Part shown: piece by piece, positions 1 through 7,914 of the stretch
How positions within the stretch are numbered: position 1 is the first letter of the stretch
Layout: each line of letters begins with the position of its first letter
NCBI GenBank assembly: GCA_050292235.1
Contig: JBNKLG010000018.1
Span: 1 to 38,751 of the forward strand
DNA: 38,751 bases
Source: JBNKLG01 sp050292235
GTDB taxonomy: Bacteria > Pseudomonadota > Gammaproteobacteria > Chromatiales > Chromatiaceae
Direction: 5' to 3'
The notes under the pieces: model-generated
Databases searched by the model: none
What the model was told of the DNA's origin: nothing
Seen by the model: only the letters and a program-made list of their open reading frames with translations
Made by a program: the position numbers and the translations under genes

Positions 1-1
1 C

Positions 2-568
2 CTATATTGCCGCCAGAACACCGCCCATGCCTGTGCGGTTGCTAAAGTTGGCTGAGGCTTGTGGGTAATCAGGTAATATTTTAAGTTTTTTCGATAGATT
101 CTCAATCTCATCCATCGCCAACAGTGGCTCCCCACCAAAATAGCTGATGCGAAGTGCCTCAATCCCTCCGATTCGTCGGGAAACATAACGAATGATATCG
201 TCCTGCACTTCCCTACTCATCTTACCCGGCTGTTTGTCTACAAAACAGTATGGACAAGAGAAATTACACTCGAGCGTTGGAATGATGGTAAGCTCCAATA
301 CGCTACTTCCATATTTGCTCGCCAGGTACTTGTTTTTCAGATAGAGCAGCTCATCAAAGCTTTCATTACAGACAAACTTCCCTTTTATCAATGCACGCGG
401 GAGAGAACCGCCATTCTCTTCCTCATATTCCGACCCAACCAATTTACCGTAAGCCAAAAATTGACTTTTACTGAGGTACATCGCAGCCCCAGAGAGCGTA
501 TTTGCCAGAATAACGCTCCCATCATCTTTTTTATACGCAAGTGTATAGTTAGATACTTTCAGTTTCAT
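2..568 (-). CDS. Radical SAM (SPASM-type) maturase, truncated
   Basis: The 188-residue product carries the radical SAM cluster motif at residues 101-108 (CNFSCPYC, cysteines 101, 105 and 108), followed by YFGGEP at 143-148, the SAM-binding element. The roughly 90-residue region before the cysteines, with a short beta-rich lead-in, is typical of peptide or sulfatase maturases that end in a SPASM domain. Such enzymes are usually about 350-450 residues, so here most of the barrel and all of the SPASM part are missing: a TAG stops the frame at positions 2-4. The start at 568 is chosen because GGAG lies 7 bases upstream; an in-frame ATG further up lacks this. The gene is visibly AT-richer than its neighbours, suggesting transfer. 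It follows glgX after an 86-base gap. Its substrate is unknown. It may be a pseudogene, or its 3' part may lie in another frame beyond the window. Confidence 0.75.
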   Translation of the reverse strand: MKLKVSNYTLAYKKDDGSVILANTLSGAAMYLSKSQFLAYGKLVGSEYEEENGGSLPRALIKGKFVCNESFDELLYLKNKYLASKYGSSVLELTIIPTLECNFSCPYCFVDKQPGKMSREVQDDIIRYVSRRIGGIEALRISYFGGEPLLAMDEIENLSKKLKILPDYPQASANFSNRTGMGGVLAAI

Positions 569-654
569 TGTCCATCTCCATACTTTATCGTTCACTTCCA
601 ACAACACATCATGTGCTTTACACCGAAAAGCCTATATCGCTGTAAGCCACACCA

Positions 655-2724
655 TCACCTGGACACCAACACCACCAAACTTCTCCCGGTCACCAAATAC
701 CAATTCTCTAGCTTGACCTTGGCCTCAGGCGTCATCGCCTCGCTATCCAGCGCAGTATCCGCATAACGTCGCCAGCTACGGCCTTTCAGGGTCGGTAGCT
801 GGAAGCTGAGATTCTGCCCATCCATGTTCATCATGACGTGCAGATCAGGTTCATCTTTGACCTGGGCGCCCAAGGTGAAAGCGAGCACCCGACAATTCGG
901 ATCATCCCAGCCGGGCGCATTCAGTTCACAGCCGTGCCAGGCGATTTCAGGCAGGCCGCGTTGGTTGATCTGGCCGTTGAAATAGGTATCGCGGCGCAAA
1001 CTGCTGCACTGTTTGCGTAAGGCGACCATGCCTTTGAAAAAATCGAACAGCTCTCTGTTTTCATCCAGCAGGGTCCAGTCGAGCCAGCTGATCTCATTGT
1101 CCTGGCAGTAAGCGTTGTTGTTACCGCGCTGGCTGCGGCCGAATTCGTCACCGGCCAGAAACATGGGCACGCCCTGGGAGAGGAGCAGAATGGCGGCGAA
1201 GTTCTTCACTTGTCGCTTGCGAAGCCGTTGGATATTGGGATCATCGGTCCAGCCCTCGGCACCGCAGTTCCAGCTCAGGTTGTCGTTGACACCGTCGCGG
1301 TTCTCTTCACCGTTGGCCTCGTTGTGTTTGTCATTGAAGGAGACAAGATCCATGAGCGTGAAGCCGTCGTGGCAGGCGATGAAATTGATGGAGTTGTCGG
1401 GGGAACGGCCACTCCGCTGATAGAGATCGGCAGAACCTGCGAGACGCGTGGCCACGGCCCCGACCATGCCTGCATCGCCACGGACAAAGCGGCGCACGTC
1501 GTCTCGGTAGCGGCCATTCCACTCCGCCCAGCGCAGGCCGGGGAAGGCGCCGATCTGATAGAGCCCGCCAGCGTCCCAGGCCTCGGCGATGAGTTTGGTG
1601 TTGACGAAGGTGTCTGACAGTTCCAGGTTCCAGAGCACCGGGGCGTAGGGCATGGGGGCGCCCAGTTCATCCCGGGAGAGGATGGAGCCTTCGTCAAACC
1701 GAAAGCCGTCGATATGTAACTCTTCCACCCAGTATTTCAGGCAGTCCTGAATGAATTTATCGGCGATGGGATGGTTGCAGTTCACGGTATTGCCACAACC
1801 ACTGAAGTCCATGTAGTAGGCCTTATCCTGGGGCGAGAGGATGTAATAGGTCGAGTTATCGATGCCCTTGAAGTGCATGGTCGGGCCTTGATGGTTGCCT
1901 TCGCTGGTGTGGTTGAAGACCACATCCAAAATCACCTCGATGCCGGCCCGGTGCAGGGCTTTGATCAGATCGCGCAGCTCGCGGATGTGGTCGCCTTCGG
2001 TGTTGGTCTGGCAATAGCTGGCCTCTACCGCAAAGTAGCCGATGGTGGAATAACCCCAGTAGTTGCGCAGTTCTGTGCCATCGGGGAGCTGGCGGGTCAC
2101 TTCGGTCTCGTCGAAGTCGAAGATGGGCAGCAGCTCAACGGCGGTGACGCCCAGCTCTTTCAGATAGGGGATCTTCTCCTGCAGGCCCCGGAAGAAGCCG
2201 GGACAGGCGACCTGGGATGAGGGCGATTTGGTGAAACCACGCACATGCATTTCGTAGATGATGGCATCCTGCATGGGGTGGCAGAGAGGCTTGTCTCCCT
2301 CCCAGTCATAGTCGCAGGTATCCAGCACCTCGCAGCGCATGGCGGTGGTCAGGTTGTCCTGGTCACCACAGGCATCGATCCGGCTCCAGAGATGATTGGA
2401 CTGCCCTCTGGCATAGGGATCGATGAGCACTTTGTTACGATTGAAGCGCCCCCCCTCCTCCAGAGGTTGATCGCCCCCCACCCGATAGGCGTAATGCCAG
2501 CCAGGCCGCAGCCCTTTGACATAGCCATGCCAAAAAAAGAAGGAGCGATGGGCCTCGGGGGTGAGGACGAAGCTCTGGACCGGCTGTTCGTCTGTCGCTT
2601 TTTCGAACAGCAACAGCTCCACGGAGGTGGCGTGTTGGGAATAGAGGGAGAAATTCACCCCCTCAGCATCCGGCGTGGCGCCCAGTGGGTGTGGCGCACC
2701 GGGCAAGAGTGTCAGCGAGATCAT
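655..2724 (-). CDS. glgX: Glycogen debranching enzyme GlgX (isoamylase type)
   Basis: A 689-residue GH13 isoamylase-type enzyme that hydrolyses alpha-1,6 branches of phosphorylase-trimmed glycogen in the cytoplasm. An N-terminal CBM48-like region (about 10-85) precedes the barrel. The four GH13 regions are visible: DVVFNHTSEG (268-276), GFRFDEGS with the nucleophile Asp344, LIAEAWDAGG with the acid/base Glu381, and FIACHDGF with His452-Asp453, followed by the GlgX-like segment NDKHNEANGEENRDG. Length is normal for the family (650-720). AGGAGA lies 6 bases before the ATG. It is the last gene of the operon starting with the DJ-1 gene at 6264, 20 bases after the AGE-STAS gene. No other glycogen gene is in the window, so the operon probably serves a polysaccharide or oligosaccharide turnover branch (inference). 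Confidence 0.93.
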   Translation of the reverse strand: MISLTLLPGAPHPLGATPDAEGVNFSLYSQHATSVELLLFEKATDEQPVQSFVLTPEAHRSFFFWHGYVKGLRPGWHYAYRVGGDQPLEEGGRFNRNKVLIDPYARGQSNHLWSRIDACGDQDNLTTAMRCEVLDTCDYDWEGDKPLCHPMQDAIIYEMHVRGFTKSPSSQVACPGFFRGLQEKIPYLKELGVTAVELLPIFDFDETEVTRQLPDGTELRNYWGYSTIGYFAVEASYCQTNTEGDHIRELRDLIKALHRAGIEVILDVVFNHTSEGNHQGPTMHFKGIDNSTYYILSPQDKAYYMDFSGCGNTVNCNHPIADKFIQDCLKYWVEELHIDGFRFDEGSILSRDELGAPMPYAPVLWNLELSDTFVNTKLIAEAWDAGGLYQIGAFPGLRWAEWNGRYRDDVRRFVRGDAGMVGAVATRLAGSADLYQRSGRSPDNSINFIACHDGFTLMDLVSFNDKHNEANGEENRDGVNDNLSWNCGAEGWTDDPNIQRLRKRQVKNFAAILLLSQGVPMFLAGDEFGRSQRGNNNAYCQDNEISWLDWTLLDENRELFDFFKGMVALRKQCSSLRRDTYFNGQINQRGLPEIAWHGCELNAPGWDDPNCRVLAFTLGAQVKDEPDLHVMMNMDGQNLSFQLPTLKGRSWRRYADTALDSEAMTPEAKVKLENWYLVTGRSLVVLVSR

Positions 2725-2744
2725 GGGTTTCTCCTGTAGACGGT

Positions 2745-4853
2745 CTATGCCAGAGTGATCTCTTCCATCATCTCGTCAGCCTCCAGCATGGCCCGGATGC
2801 TGTCATTGGCGCCCTTGACGATCATCTCAGCATCCACGGCCATCTTGCCGCGCATGAAGGCCAGGGCCCGCACGGCAGGCACGCAAATGGTATCCAGGCC
2901 TGACATATCGACGATCAAGTGGTTGGGATTGGCCCCGATGGCCTCACCCAGTTTGGCGGTGAAGTAGGCAACCGCACGAGGGTCCAGATCACCCCCCAGG
3001 CTCATGACATCGCCTGTGACCTCGATCCCAAAGTGCTCCATACCCTCGCTGGGCACGAGCCGTACCACCACTTTTACCGCCTTGTCAGTTTCGGGCAGGG
3101 TGACGGTCAGGGCATCCTCATCGAATTTATCGTAGGCGTGGCCATCCAGGGTCACGGCGTCAATCCTGACGCTCCCTTTGGGCAGAAGATCCGGCGCCAC
3201 CCGCAGGGTGCGATCCGCATGGGGCTGGGGTTTGAAATACAGATCCAGCGGCTCTTTGGTGATGAGCAGGTTGGTATAGACGGCGGCCAGATAACAGAGC
3301 TCGAAGCTGTGATAACCCGCCATGGAGTGGCTGCCTTTGTTGCGCTCGGTGCCCATCATGTAGGGAATGCCGTTGGCAAGCACATTGAAGTAGATACCAC
3401 CGGCATCGTGATCCAGAAACCAGGCGTTATAGAAGGCCGAGGACTCACGGGCCAGACGCAGATAGTCGGGGCCCATCTCCACCCCGAAGAGAATAAGATA
3501 GGCCAGAATGCCCTGCTCCTGCTGCCACCAGGCCTTGCGATCATGCCAGGCGAAGCGGTGCCACTCTTCCTGATCACCCGTGACACGGGAAACCACGTCA
3601 TACCAGCCGCCGCGCTGCTTATCCATACCATGCTGGGGCATGAGTTCGGCGATTCTGGCAGCAAACGCCTTGTATTCCGGCTTATCCACCATGGATCGGA
3701 TGCGGGTCAGATTCCAGGCGATCTTCAGATTGTGGCCGACCACAGCCCGGTTCTGCTGCCAACCCCAGGTCTGATCATGGCTCCAGTCGGCGTGGAACTT
3801 TTCGTTCACGAAGGGGCTGTTGTCGTAGTCAGGGAAGTGCTCGGTGATGGTATCGGCACAGTACTCCAGCATCTTTTTCCATTCGGGGTTGTCCGTAGCC
3901 AATACCGCATTGATGAGATAGGCAGGGGCGTGATCCCCGACAGAGTTCCAGTTTTTGCGCGAGCGGTTACGATCCAGGCTCTCGGCGGTGCCATCAAAGC
4001 CGATGGGGTCGATGTGCGACCAGTAGCCGCCCTCTTTCGGGTCCAGATAGTATTTCTGGAACATGTTGATGGTCATCTGGATGTCGCGGGAGATGCGTGG
4101 ATCGCCCGTGACACGGAAGGTCTGGGTGGGGCCTGCCAGGGCATAGATCTGCTCGTAGCACGGCAGGGCGTCGTAGTCATCGCCGAACTCCGAGGCAAAA
4201 ATCTTGCGCTCGCTGGTGCCAAAGATATCGACAGCGTGATACCAGTAACAGGTCTGCTCGCTGCTGTTGTGACAGGCCAGATGGTCGCGCAGGTAGTCAG
4301 TACCCTTCTCTGCCGCCTCCAGATAGCGGTCATCACCGGTCAGCAGATAGGCGGAGGCGAAGCCATAGGTCAGGCGCGACAGGGTATCGGTCTCCTGACG
4401 GAAACCGCTCTCGACCCCATCGTCACTCAACTGGGTACGGTAGCGCCGGTAGTCGATGTCGCCGTCTCCGAACTCTGCCTTGAGATAGAAGTCGCCCAAT
4501 TGGCGAATCTGCTTGATCCACCAGTCCTGGCGCTCGAACACAAACTCTTTTTCCGTCCGTCCGGTAAAGACGATGTGCTTGGCCTCGAAATGGGTGGTCT
4601 CCGCCTCCGGGTAGAAGATGCCATAGACGAAGCAGAACCGCCCTTCAACCAGCATATTGGTAACATCCGCCCCGGTACCGACAAAGGCCTCACCCAGGTT
4701 GCGGATAATCTCCGCGTAGCAGTTATCACCGATCTTTACCTCGAACTGGCGATCGTCGGTGGTCTTCAGGGTAAAGCTGTTGTTGCGCTCCCAGTCGAAC
4801 GCCACCACATAGCCCATAATCAGGTCGGAAAAGGTAAAGTTCATTGCCATCAT
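2745..4853 (-). CDS. AGE-family epimerase-like protein with N-terminal barrel and C-terminal STAS domain
   Basis: A 702-residue three-part protein. Residues about 12-100 form a beta-rich domain of unknown role. Residues about 105-550 resemble the (alpha/alpha)6 barrel of N-acylglucosamine 2-epimerases and cellobiose 2-epimerases; family-type motifs are VGHNLKIAW (372-380) and KAWWQQEQG (440-448), with conserved-looking histidines near 280, 308 and 359. Residues about 595-702 look like a STAS domain: DMSGLDTICVPAVRAL aligns with the DLSGVxFIDSSGLRAL loop of anti-sigma-factor antagonists, but the phosphorylated serine position is replaced. The start overlaps the stop of the preceding gene as ATGA, with AGGAG 4 bases upstream; a second ATG follows immediately. 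The substrate is unknown; the neighbour glgX suggests a glucan-derived sugar (inference). It could equally be a non-catalytic sugar sensor. Confidence 0.8.
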   Translation of the reverse strand: MMAMNFTFSDLIMGYVVAFDWERNNSFTLKTTDDRQFEVKIGDNCYAEIIRNLGEAFVGTGADVTNMLVEGRFCFVYGIFYPEAETTHFEAKHIVFTGRTEKEFVFERQDWWIKQIRQLGDFYLKAEFGDGDIDYRRYRTQLSDDGVESGFRQETDTLSRLTYGFASAYLLTGDDRYLEAAEKGTDYLRDHLACHNSSEQTCYWYHAVDIFGTSERKIFASEFGDDYDALPCYEQIYALAGPTQTFRVTGDPRISRDIQMTINMFQKYYLDPKEGGYWSHIDPIGFDGTAESLDRNRSRKNWNSVGDHAPAYLINAVLATDNPEWKKMLEYCADTITEHFPDYDNSPFVNEKFHADWSHDQTWGWQQNRAVVGHNLKIAWNLTRIRSMVDKPEYKAFAARIAELMPQHGMDKQRGGWYDVVSRVTGDQEEWHRFAWHDRKAWWQQEQGILAYLILFGVEMGPDYLRLARESSAFYNAWFLDHDAGGIYFNVLANGIPYMMGTERNKGSHSMAGYHSFELCYLAAVYTNLLITKEPLDLYFKPQPHADRTLRVAPDLLPKGSVRIDAVTLDGHAYDKFDEDALTVTLPETDKAVKVVVRLVPSEGMEHFGIEVTGDVMSLGGDLDPRAVAYFTAKLGEAIGANPNHLIVDMSGLDTICVPAVRALAFMRGKMAVDAEMIVKGANDSIRAMLEADEMMEEITLA

Positions 4854-5689
4854 CTATCTCCTAAGTGTGTATTCGCGCTGAGTGATTCCTTGTTGATTTC
4901 CGCCGAAAGGCCCTCTTCCGCCAACCAGGAGCCGAAAAAGACCATGGGAATCATCTTCACCACCTCCAGGCTAACCAGAATAAGCAGCCCATAGTGGGAG
5001 AGGATGTGCCGCTCTCCCGGATCGGTAGCAGCAAAGAGCGTCTCTTCCATGCCTCCAAGCAATAGGCAAATGAGCGCCACCATAATCAACAGCCAGGGGT
5101 TGCGCACATAGCGGTCAATAAAACCTGCCAGGTGATACCGAAAATGGCCGGCCTTTTCGCTGTCATCCATCATTCTCAAACCGATCAATATCATTTCGAG
5201 CGATTTGGCGATGGCCAGCAGGGTCATGAGGCCCAAGCCAAAGTACCAGACCGACCGTGGCCCCGTCGCATCGCCGGCGATCCACTCCTGGTGGGTTTGC
5301 ATCACCACCATGAGTAGCGTCATGAAAGCCAGCACAAACCCCAGGTAAGGGCTGTTCACAAAGCGGTGCAGCGCATGATCGAACAGGGTATCCCGCTCCC
5401 TTGTCTCCATCGTGATAAGGCCAAATCCGGTCAGGCGTGTCCCGGCCACCAGATAGGTCACACCAAAGGCAACGTGATGAATCCCCAGCAACGCCAGCCC
5501 AGAGTGGGCGTTGAAGAGAGCGGATATCCCACCACTCCCCGGCATATTCAGCAGATCGTATCCCGCCTGTCCCGCAATACATAAACCTGAAACGACAGCG
5601 ACATAGGGGTTCGTAGAGAGGAAGCGAAAGAGCCGCTCCGCACGGGCTTCCACCCTGCGTTCAAGCGCCTGAAGCCCGCCCACGGACAC
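4850..5689 (-). CDS. Six-helix integral membrane protein, unknown family
   Basis: A 279-residue protein with about six hydrophobic segments, near residues 27-47, 65-95, 112-131, 147-172, 197-218 and 230-255. Histidines lie in or beside the membrane (HSG near 63, IHHVAF near 71, THQEW near 132, SHYGLL near 230), which could be metal or heme ligands, but no known motif was recognised. It begins with GTG two bases after the stop of the DJ-1 gene, without a strong ribosome binding site, and ends in an ATGA overlap with the AGE-STAS gene; translation is therefore likely coupled on both sides. Its place between a DJ-1 protein and a STAS-bearing sugar enzyme suggests it works with them at the inner membrane, perhaps as the partner of the STAS domain (inference only). 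Confidence 0.75.
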   Translation of the reverse strand: MSVGGLQALERRVEARAERLFRFLSTNPYVAVVSGLCIAGQAGYDLLNMPGSGGISALFNAHSGLALLGIHHVAFGVTYLVAGTRLTGFGLITMETRERDTLFDHALHRFVNSPYLGFVLAFMTLLMVVMQTHQEWIAGDATGPRSVWYFGLGLMTLLAIAKSLEMILIGLRMMDDSEKAGHFRYHLAGFIDRYVRNPWLLIMVALICLLLGGMEETLFAATDPGERHILSHYGLLILVSLEVVKMIPMVFFGSWLAEEGLSAEINKESLSANTHLGDR

Positions 5690-5691
5690 CC

Positions 5692-6264
5692 TCAGGCTCT
5701 GGCTTTCAACTGCTCAATGATGGTTCTGGCCAGCAGATGGCAGTGACCACCTGTTCGGGCAGTGACCAGATCCCGATCCACCAGCACATCGACATCCTGA
5801 TAATCAGCGCCATAGGCCCTGGCATCGCCAATCAGGTTGTTATGACAGGTGAGTTTCCGGCCCGCCACCAGATCCCTGCGTGGCGCCACCAGCCAGAGCC
5901 CGTGGCAGATGATCCCCTTGATGACCTGGGGCATGGCAAAGACCCTGGCCAGAAACGCTGTGGCTGGGGGGATCTTGGCAACGTCCTCGGTGTAGCGCAG
6001 TCGGTCTGCCACCATGCCCGAAGGGACGATGATGGCGGCATAGCTGGCCAGCTCATCGTCACTCATGTTCTCGAAGCTCTCGTTCACCGTCATTGGGGCC
6101 TTGTAATCATGCCCTTCAAAGGTCAGGGAGGGCTGATCCCAAAGCCGGGTGAGAAAGTGCAGATCCAGCCCCTCTTCAGGAAAGCGGTGCTGGTAATAGT
6201 GAATCTCGGTCTCGTAATAGTCGGTCTCCATGAGAACGGCGATCTTGCCGGACAGCTTATCCAT
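5692..6264 (-). CDS. DJ-1/PfpI family protein
   Basis: A 190-residue protein of the DJ-1/PfpI superfamily (class I glutamine amidotransferase-like fold). The nucleophile elbow GIICHGLWL places the reactive Cys120 next to His121, and the partner glutamate is in YYETEIHYY (Glu18). LVAPRRDLVAGRKLTCH continues the family's pattern after the elbow. Members include PfpI-type hydrolases, glyoxalase III and deglycase-like stress proteins, so the exact activity cannot be read from sequence. The ATG at 6264 is chosen because AAGGAGA lies 7 bases upstream; the longer frame to 6387 has no such site and its extra residues do not fit the family. First gene of the operon running through the membrane protein, the AGE-STAS protein and glgX; the joint location suggests a response to reactive sugars or carbonyls (inference). 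Confidence 0.85.
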   Translation of the reverse strand: MDKLSGKIAVLMETDYYETEIHYYQHRFPEEGLDLHFLTRLWDQPSLTFEGHDYKAPMTVNESFENMSDDELASYAAIIVPSGMVADRLRYTEDVAKIPPATAFLARVFAMPQVIKGIICHGLWLVAPRRDLVAGRKLTCHNNLIGDARAYGADYQDVDVLVDRDLVTARTGGHCHLLARTIIEQLKARA

Positions 6265-6303
6265 CAATATCTCCTTATTGTTGATCGTGACCAACGGACC
6301 CGA

Positions 6304-6375
6304 CCAGAATGCAGTGATGGCGGGCAACCCGAAACCGACGCGGTCTGATATCAGCCGACCGCGATGGCATTCTGG
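6304..6375 (-). promoter_or_regulatory. Nested stem-loop upstream of the DJ-1 operon
   Basis: An outer perfect 9-base inverted repeat (CCAGAATGC at 6304-6312, GCATTCTGG at 6367-6375) encloses an inner 7-base one (CGCGGTC at 6339-6345, GACCGCG at 6357-6363). The structure ends 40 bases before the DJ-1 start codon and would lie in its leader if the promoter is further upstream. No known riboswitch was recognised. It may be a leader RNA, an operator, or a relic of a small mobile repeat. Confidence 0.45.
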
Positions 6376-6424
6376 CAACTCAATCAAGTAAAGGTTAGAT
6401 TCTCTGGTATTTCAAGACAGCGGG

Positions 6425-6470
6425 CTTCGGCTACGCTCAGCACCTACCCCTCTGAAAAGCTGAGCCGAAG
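6425..6470. repeat. Interspersed CTTCGGCT-type repeat, inverted pair
   Basis: CTTCGGCTACGCTCAGC (6425-6441) is followed by GCTGAGCCGAAG (6459-6470), which is its shortened reverse complement; the pair can form a hairpin just after the der stop codon. The same motif recurs twice at 34290-34343. Short repeats built on TTCGxCTxCGCTCAG are widespread between genes of many bacteria. There is no T-tract, so it is not an obvious terminator for der. Confidence 0.7.
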
Positions 6471-6480
6471 GGGGAAGAAT

Positions 6481-7899
6481 TCAGCGCTTCACAAACTTCT
6501 TTAAACGCTGCTTCTTGCGAACCTGACTGGGGCTCAGTTTATTGCGGCGCCCGGCATAGGGATTGTCGCCGGTCTTAAGCTCCAGACGCACCGGAGTACC
6601 CTCCAGTTTCAGGGCCTGGCGGAAGTAATTCACCAGATAACGCTGATAGGCGGCTGGCAAGGCCTCGGTCTGGTTACCATGGATAACGATGATGGGGGGG
6701 TTGCGCCCACCCTGGTGGGCGTAGCGCAGTTTCACCCGCCGACCACGTACCAGTGGAGGCTGGTGATCGAAGACCGCCTGCTCCAACAGCCGGGTCAGGA
6801 CAGAAGTGGGAATGTCTCTGGTAGCCTGGGCATAGAGGCGGCCCACCAACACCGGCAGTGTACCCACGCCGCTGCCATGCAGGGCGGAGACAAAGCGCCA
6901 GGCAGCGAAATCGAGAAAGGGCAGACGACGTTGCAGACCGGCCTTCACCCGATCCCGTTCGTCGCCGGTGAGACCATCCCACTTGTTCACGGCGACAATG
7001 AGGGCTCGACCGCTGTCGATAATATGACCCGCCAGGGTCGCATCCTGTTCGGTCACCCCTTCGTGAGCATCCAGCACCAGGATGACAACGTTGGCCGCAT
7101 CCATGGCCTGTAGCGTCTTGATGACGCTGAATTTCTCAACCCCCTCACCAATACGGGAGCGGCGTCTCACCCCCGCAGTATCGATCAGGGTGTAATGCCG
7201 ACCATCGCGCTCGAAGGGGATGAAAATGCTGTCACGGGTGGTACCGGGATGATCGAAAACCACCACCCGTTCCTCGCCCAGAAGACGATTGACCAGGGTA
7301 GACTTGCCCACATTGGGGCGGCCGATGAGGGCGATCTTGATACTGTTCTCTTCCTCAGCGCTCTCATCCTCAACCGGCGGCAGGGTATCGAGGATGCCGT
7401 CGATCAGACTATGTACCCCACGACCATGGGCTGCGGCAATGGCTGCGGGCTGACCCAGCCCCATGCCCTGAAATTCGGCACAGGCCTGTAAGGGGTCCAG
7501 ACCATCGGTCTTGTTCACCACCAGGGTCAAGGGCTTATTCAACCGGCGCAAAACATCCAGAATGCCCAGATCCCCAGGGGTACAGCCATCGCGACCATCG
7601 GTGAGAAAGATGACGTGCTGCGCCTCTTCAATGGCCAGACGCACCTGACGCTCCATAAGATCGGTCACCTCGGCATCTTTTGCCTGGCTATCCCGATTGA
7701 GGCCGTCGGCCAAACCACTGACGCCACCGGTATCCACCACCAGATAGGGCTGTTTGCCCAGGCGGCCAACGCCGTATTGACGATCCCGGGTCAGACCCGG
7801 CATATCCGCAACCAGGGCATCGCGGGTCTTGGTCAGACGATTGAACAGGGTCGATTTGCCCACATTGGGCCGCCCAACCAGGGCAATGACGGGCAACAT
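6481..7899 (-). CDS. der: Ribosome-assembly GTPase Der (EngA)
   Basis: A 472-residue protein with two tandem GTPase domains and a C-terminal KH-like domain, the arrangement unique to Der. It acts in late 50S subunit assembly. Both P-loops are GRPNVGKST (from residues 8 and 194), with the switch motifs DTGG and DTAG and the NKxD motifs NKTD and NKWD present. The C-terminus is very basic (RKKQRLKKF), as usual for Der. The ATG at 7899 gives the standard LIALVGRPNVGKST beginning; no strong ribosome binding site precedes it and it lies 15 bases after bamB. It is the last gene of the yfgM-bamB-der run, the same order as in E. coli. Confidence 0.97.
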   Translation of the reverse strand: MLPVIALVGRPNVGKSTLFNRLTKTRDALVADMPGLTRDRQYGVGRLGKQPYLVVDTGGVSGLADGLNRDSQAKDAEVTDLMERQVRLAIEEAQHVIFLTDGRDGCTPGDLGILDVLRRLNKPLTLVVNKTDGLDPLQACAEFQGMGLGQPAAIAAAHGRGVHSLIDGILDTLPPVEDESAEEENSIKIALIGRPNVGKSTLVNRLLGEERVVVFDHPGTTRDSIFIPFERDGRHYTLIDTAGVRRRSRIGEGVEKFSVIKTLQAMDAANVVILVLDAHEGVTEQDATLAGHIIDSGRALIVAVNKWDGLTGDERDRVKAGLQRRLPFLDFAAWRFVSALHGSGVGTLPVLVGRLYAQATRDIPTSVLTRLLEQAVFDHQPPLVRGRRVKLRYAHQGGRNPPIIVIHGNQTEALPAAYQRYLVNYFRQALKLEGTPVRLELKTGDNPYAGRRNKLSPSQVRKKQRLKKFVKR

Positions 7900-7914
7900 A
7901 GGCGTACGGCAGCC

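Noticed and set aside
2919..4994. 691-codon open frame on the plus strand
   Set aside because: Lies opposite the AGE-STAS gene, has no ribosome binding site or recognisable motif, and reflects GC-rich codon use on the minus strand.
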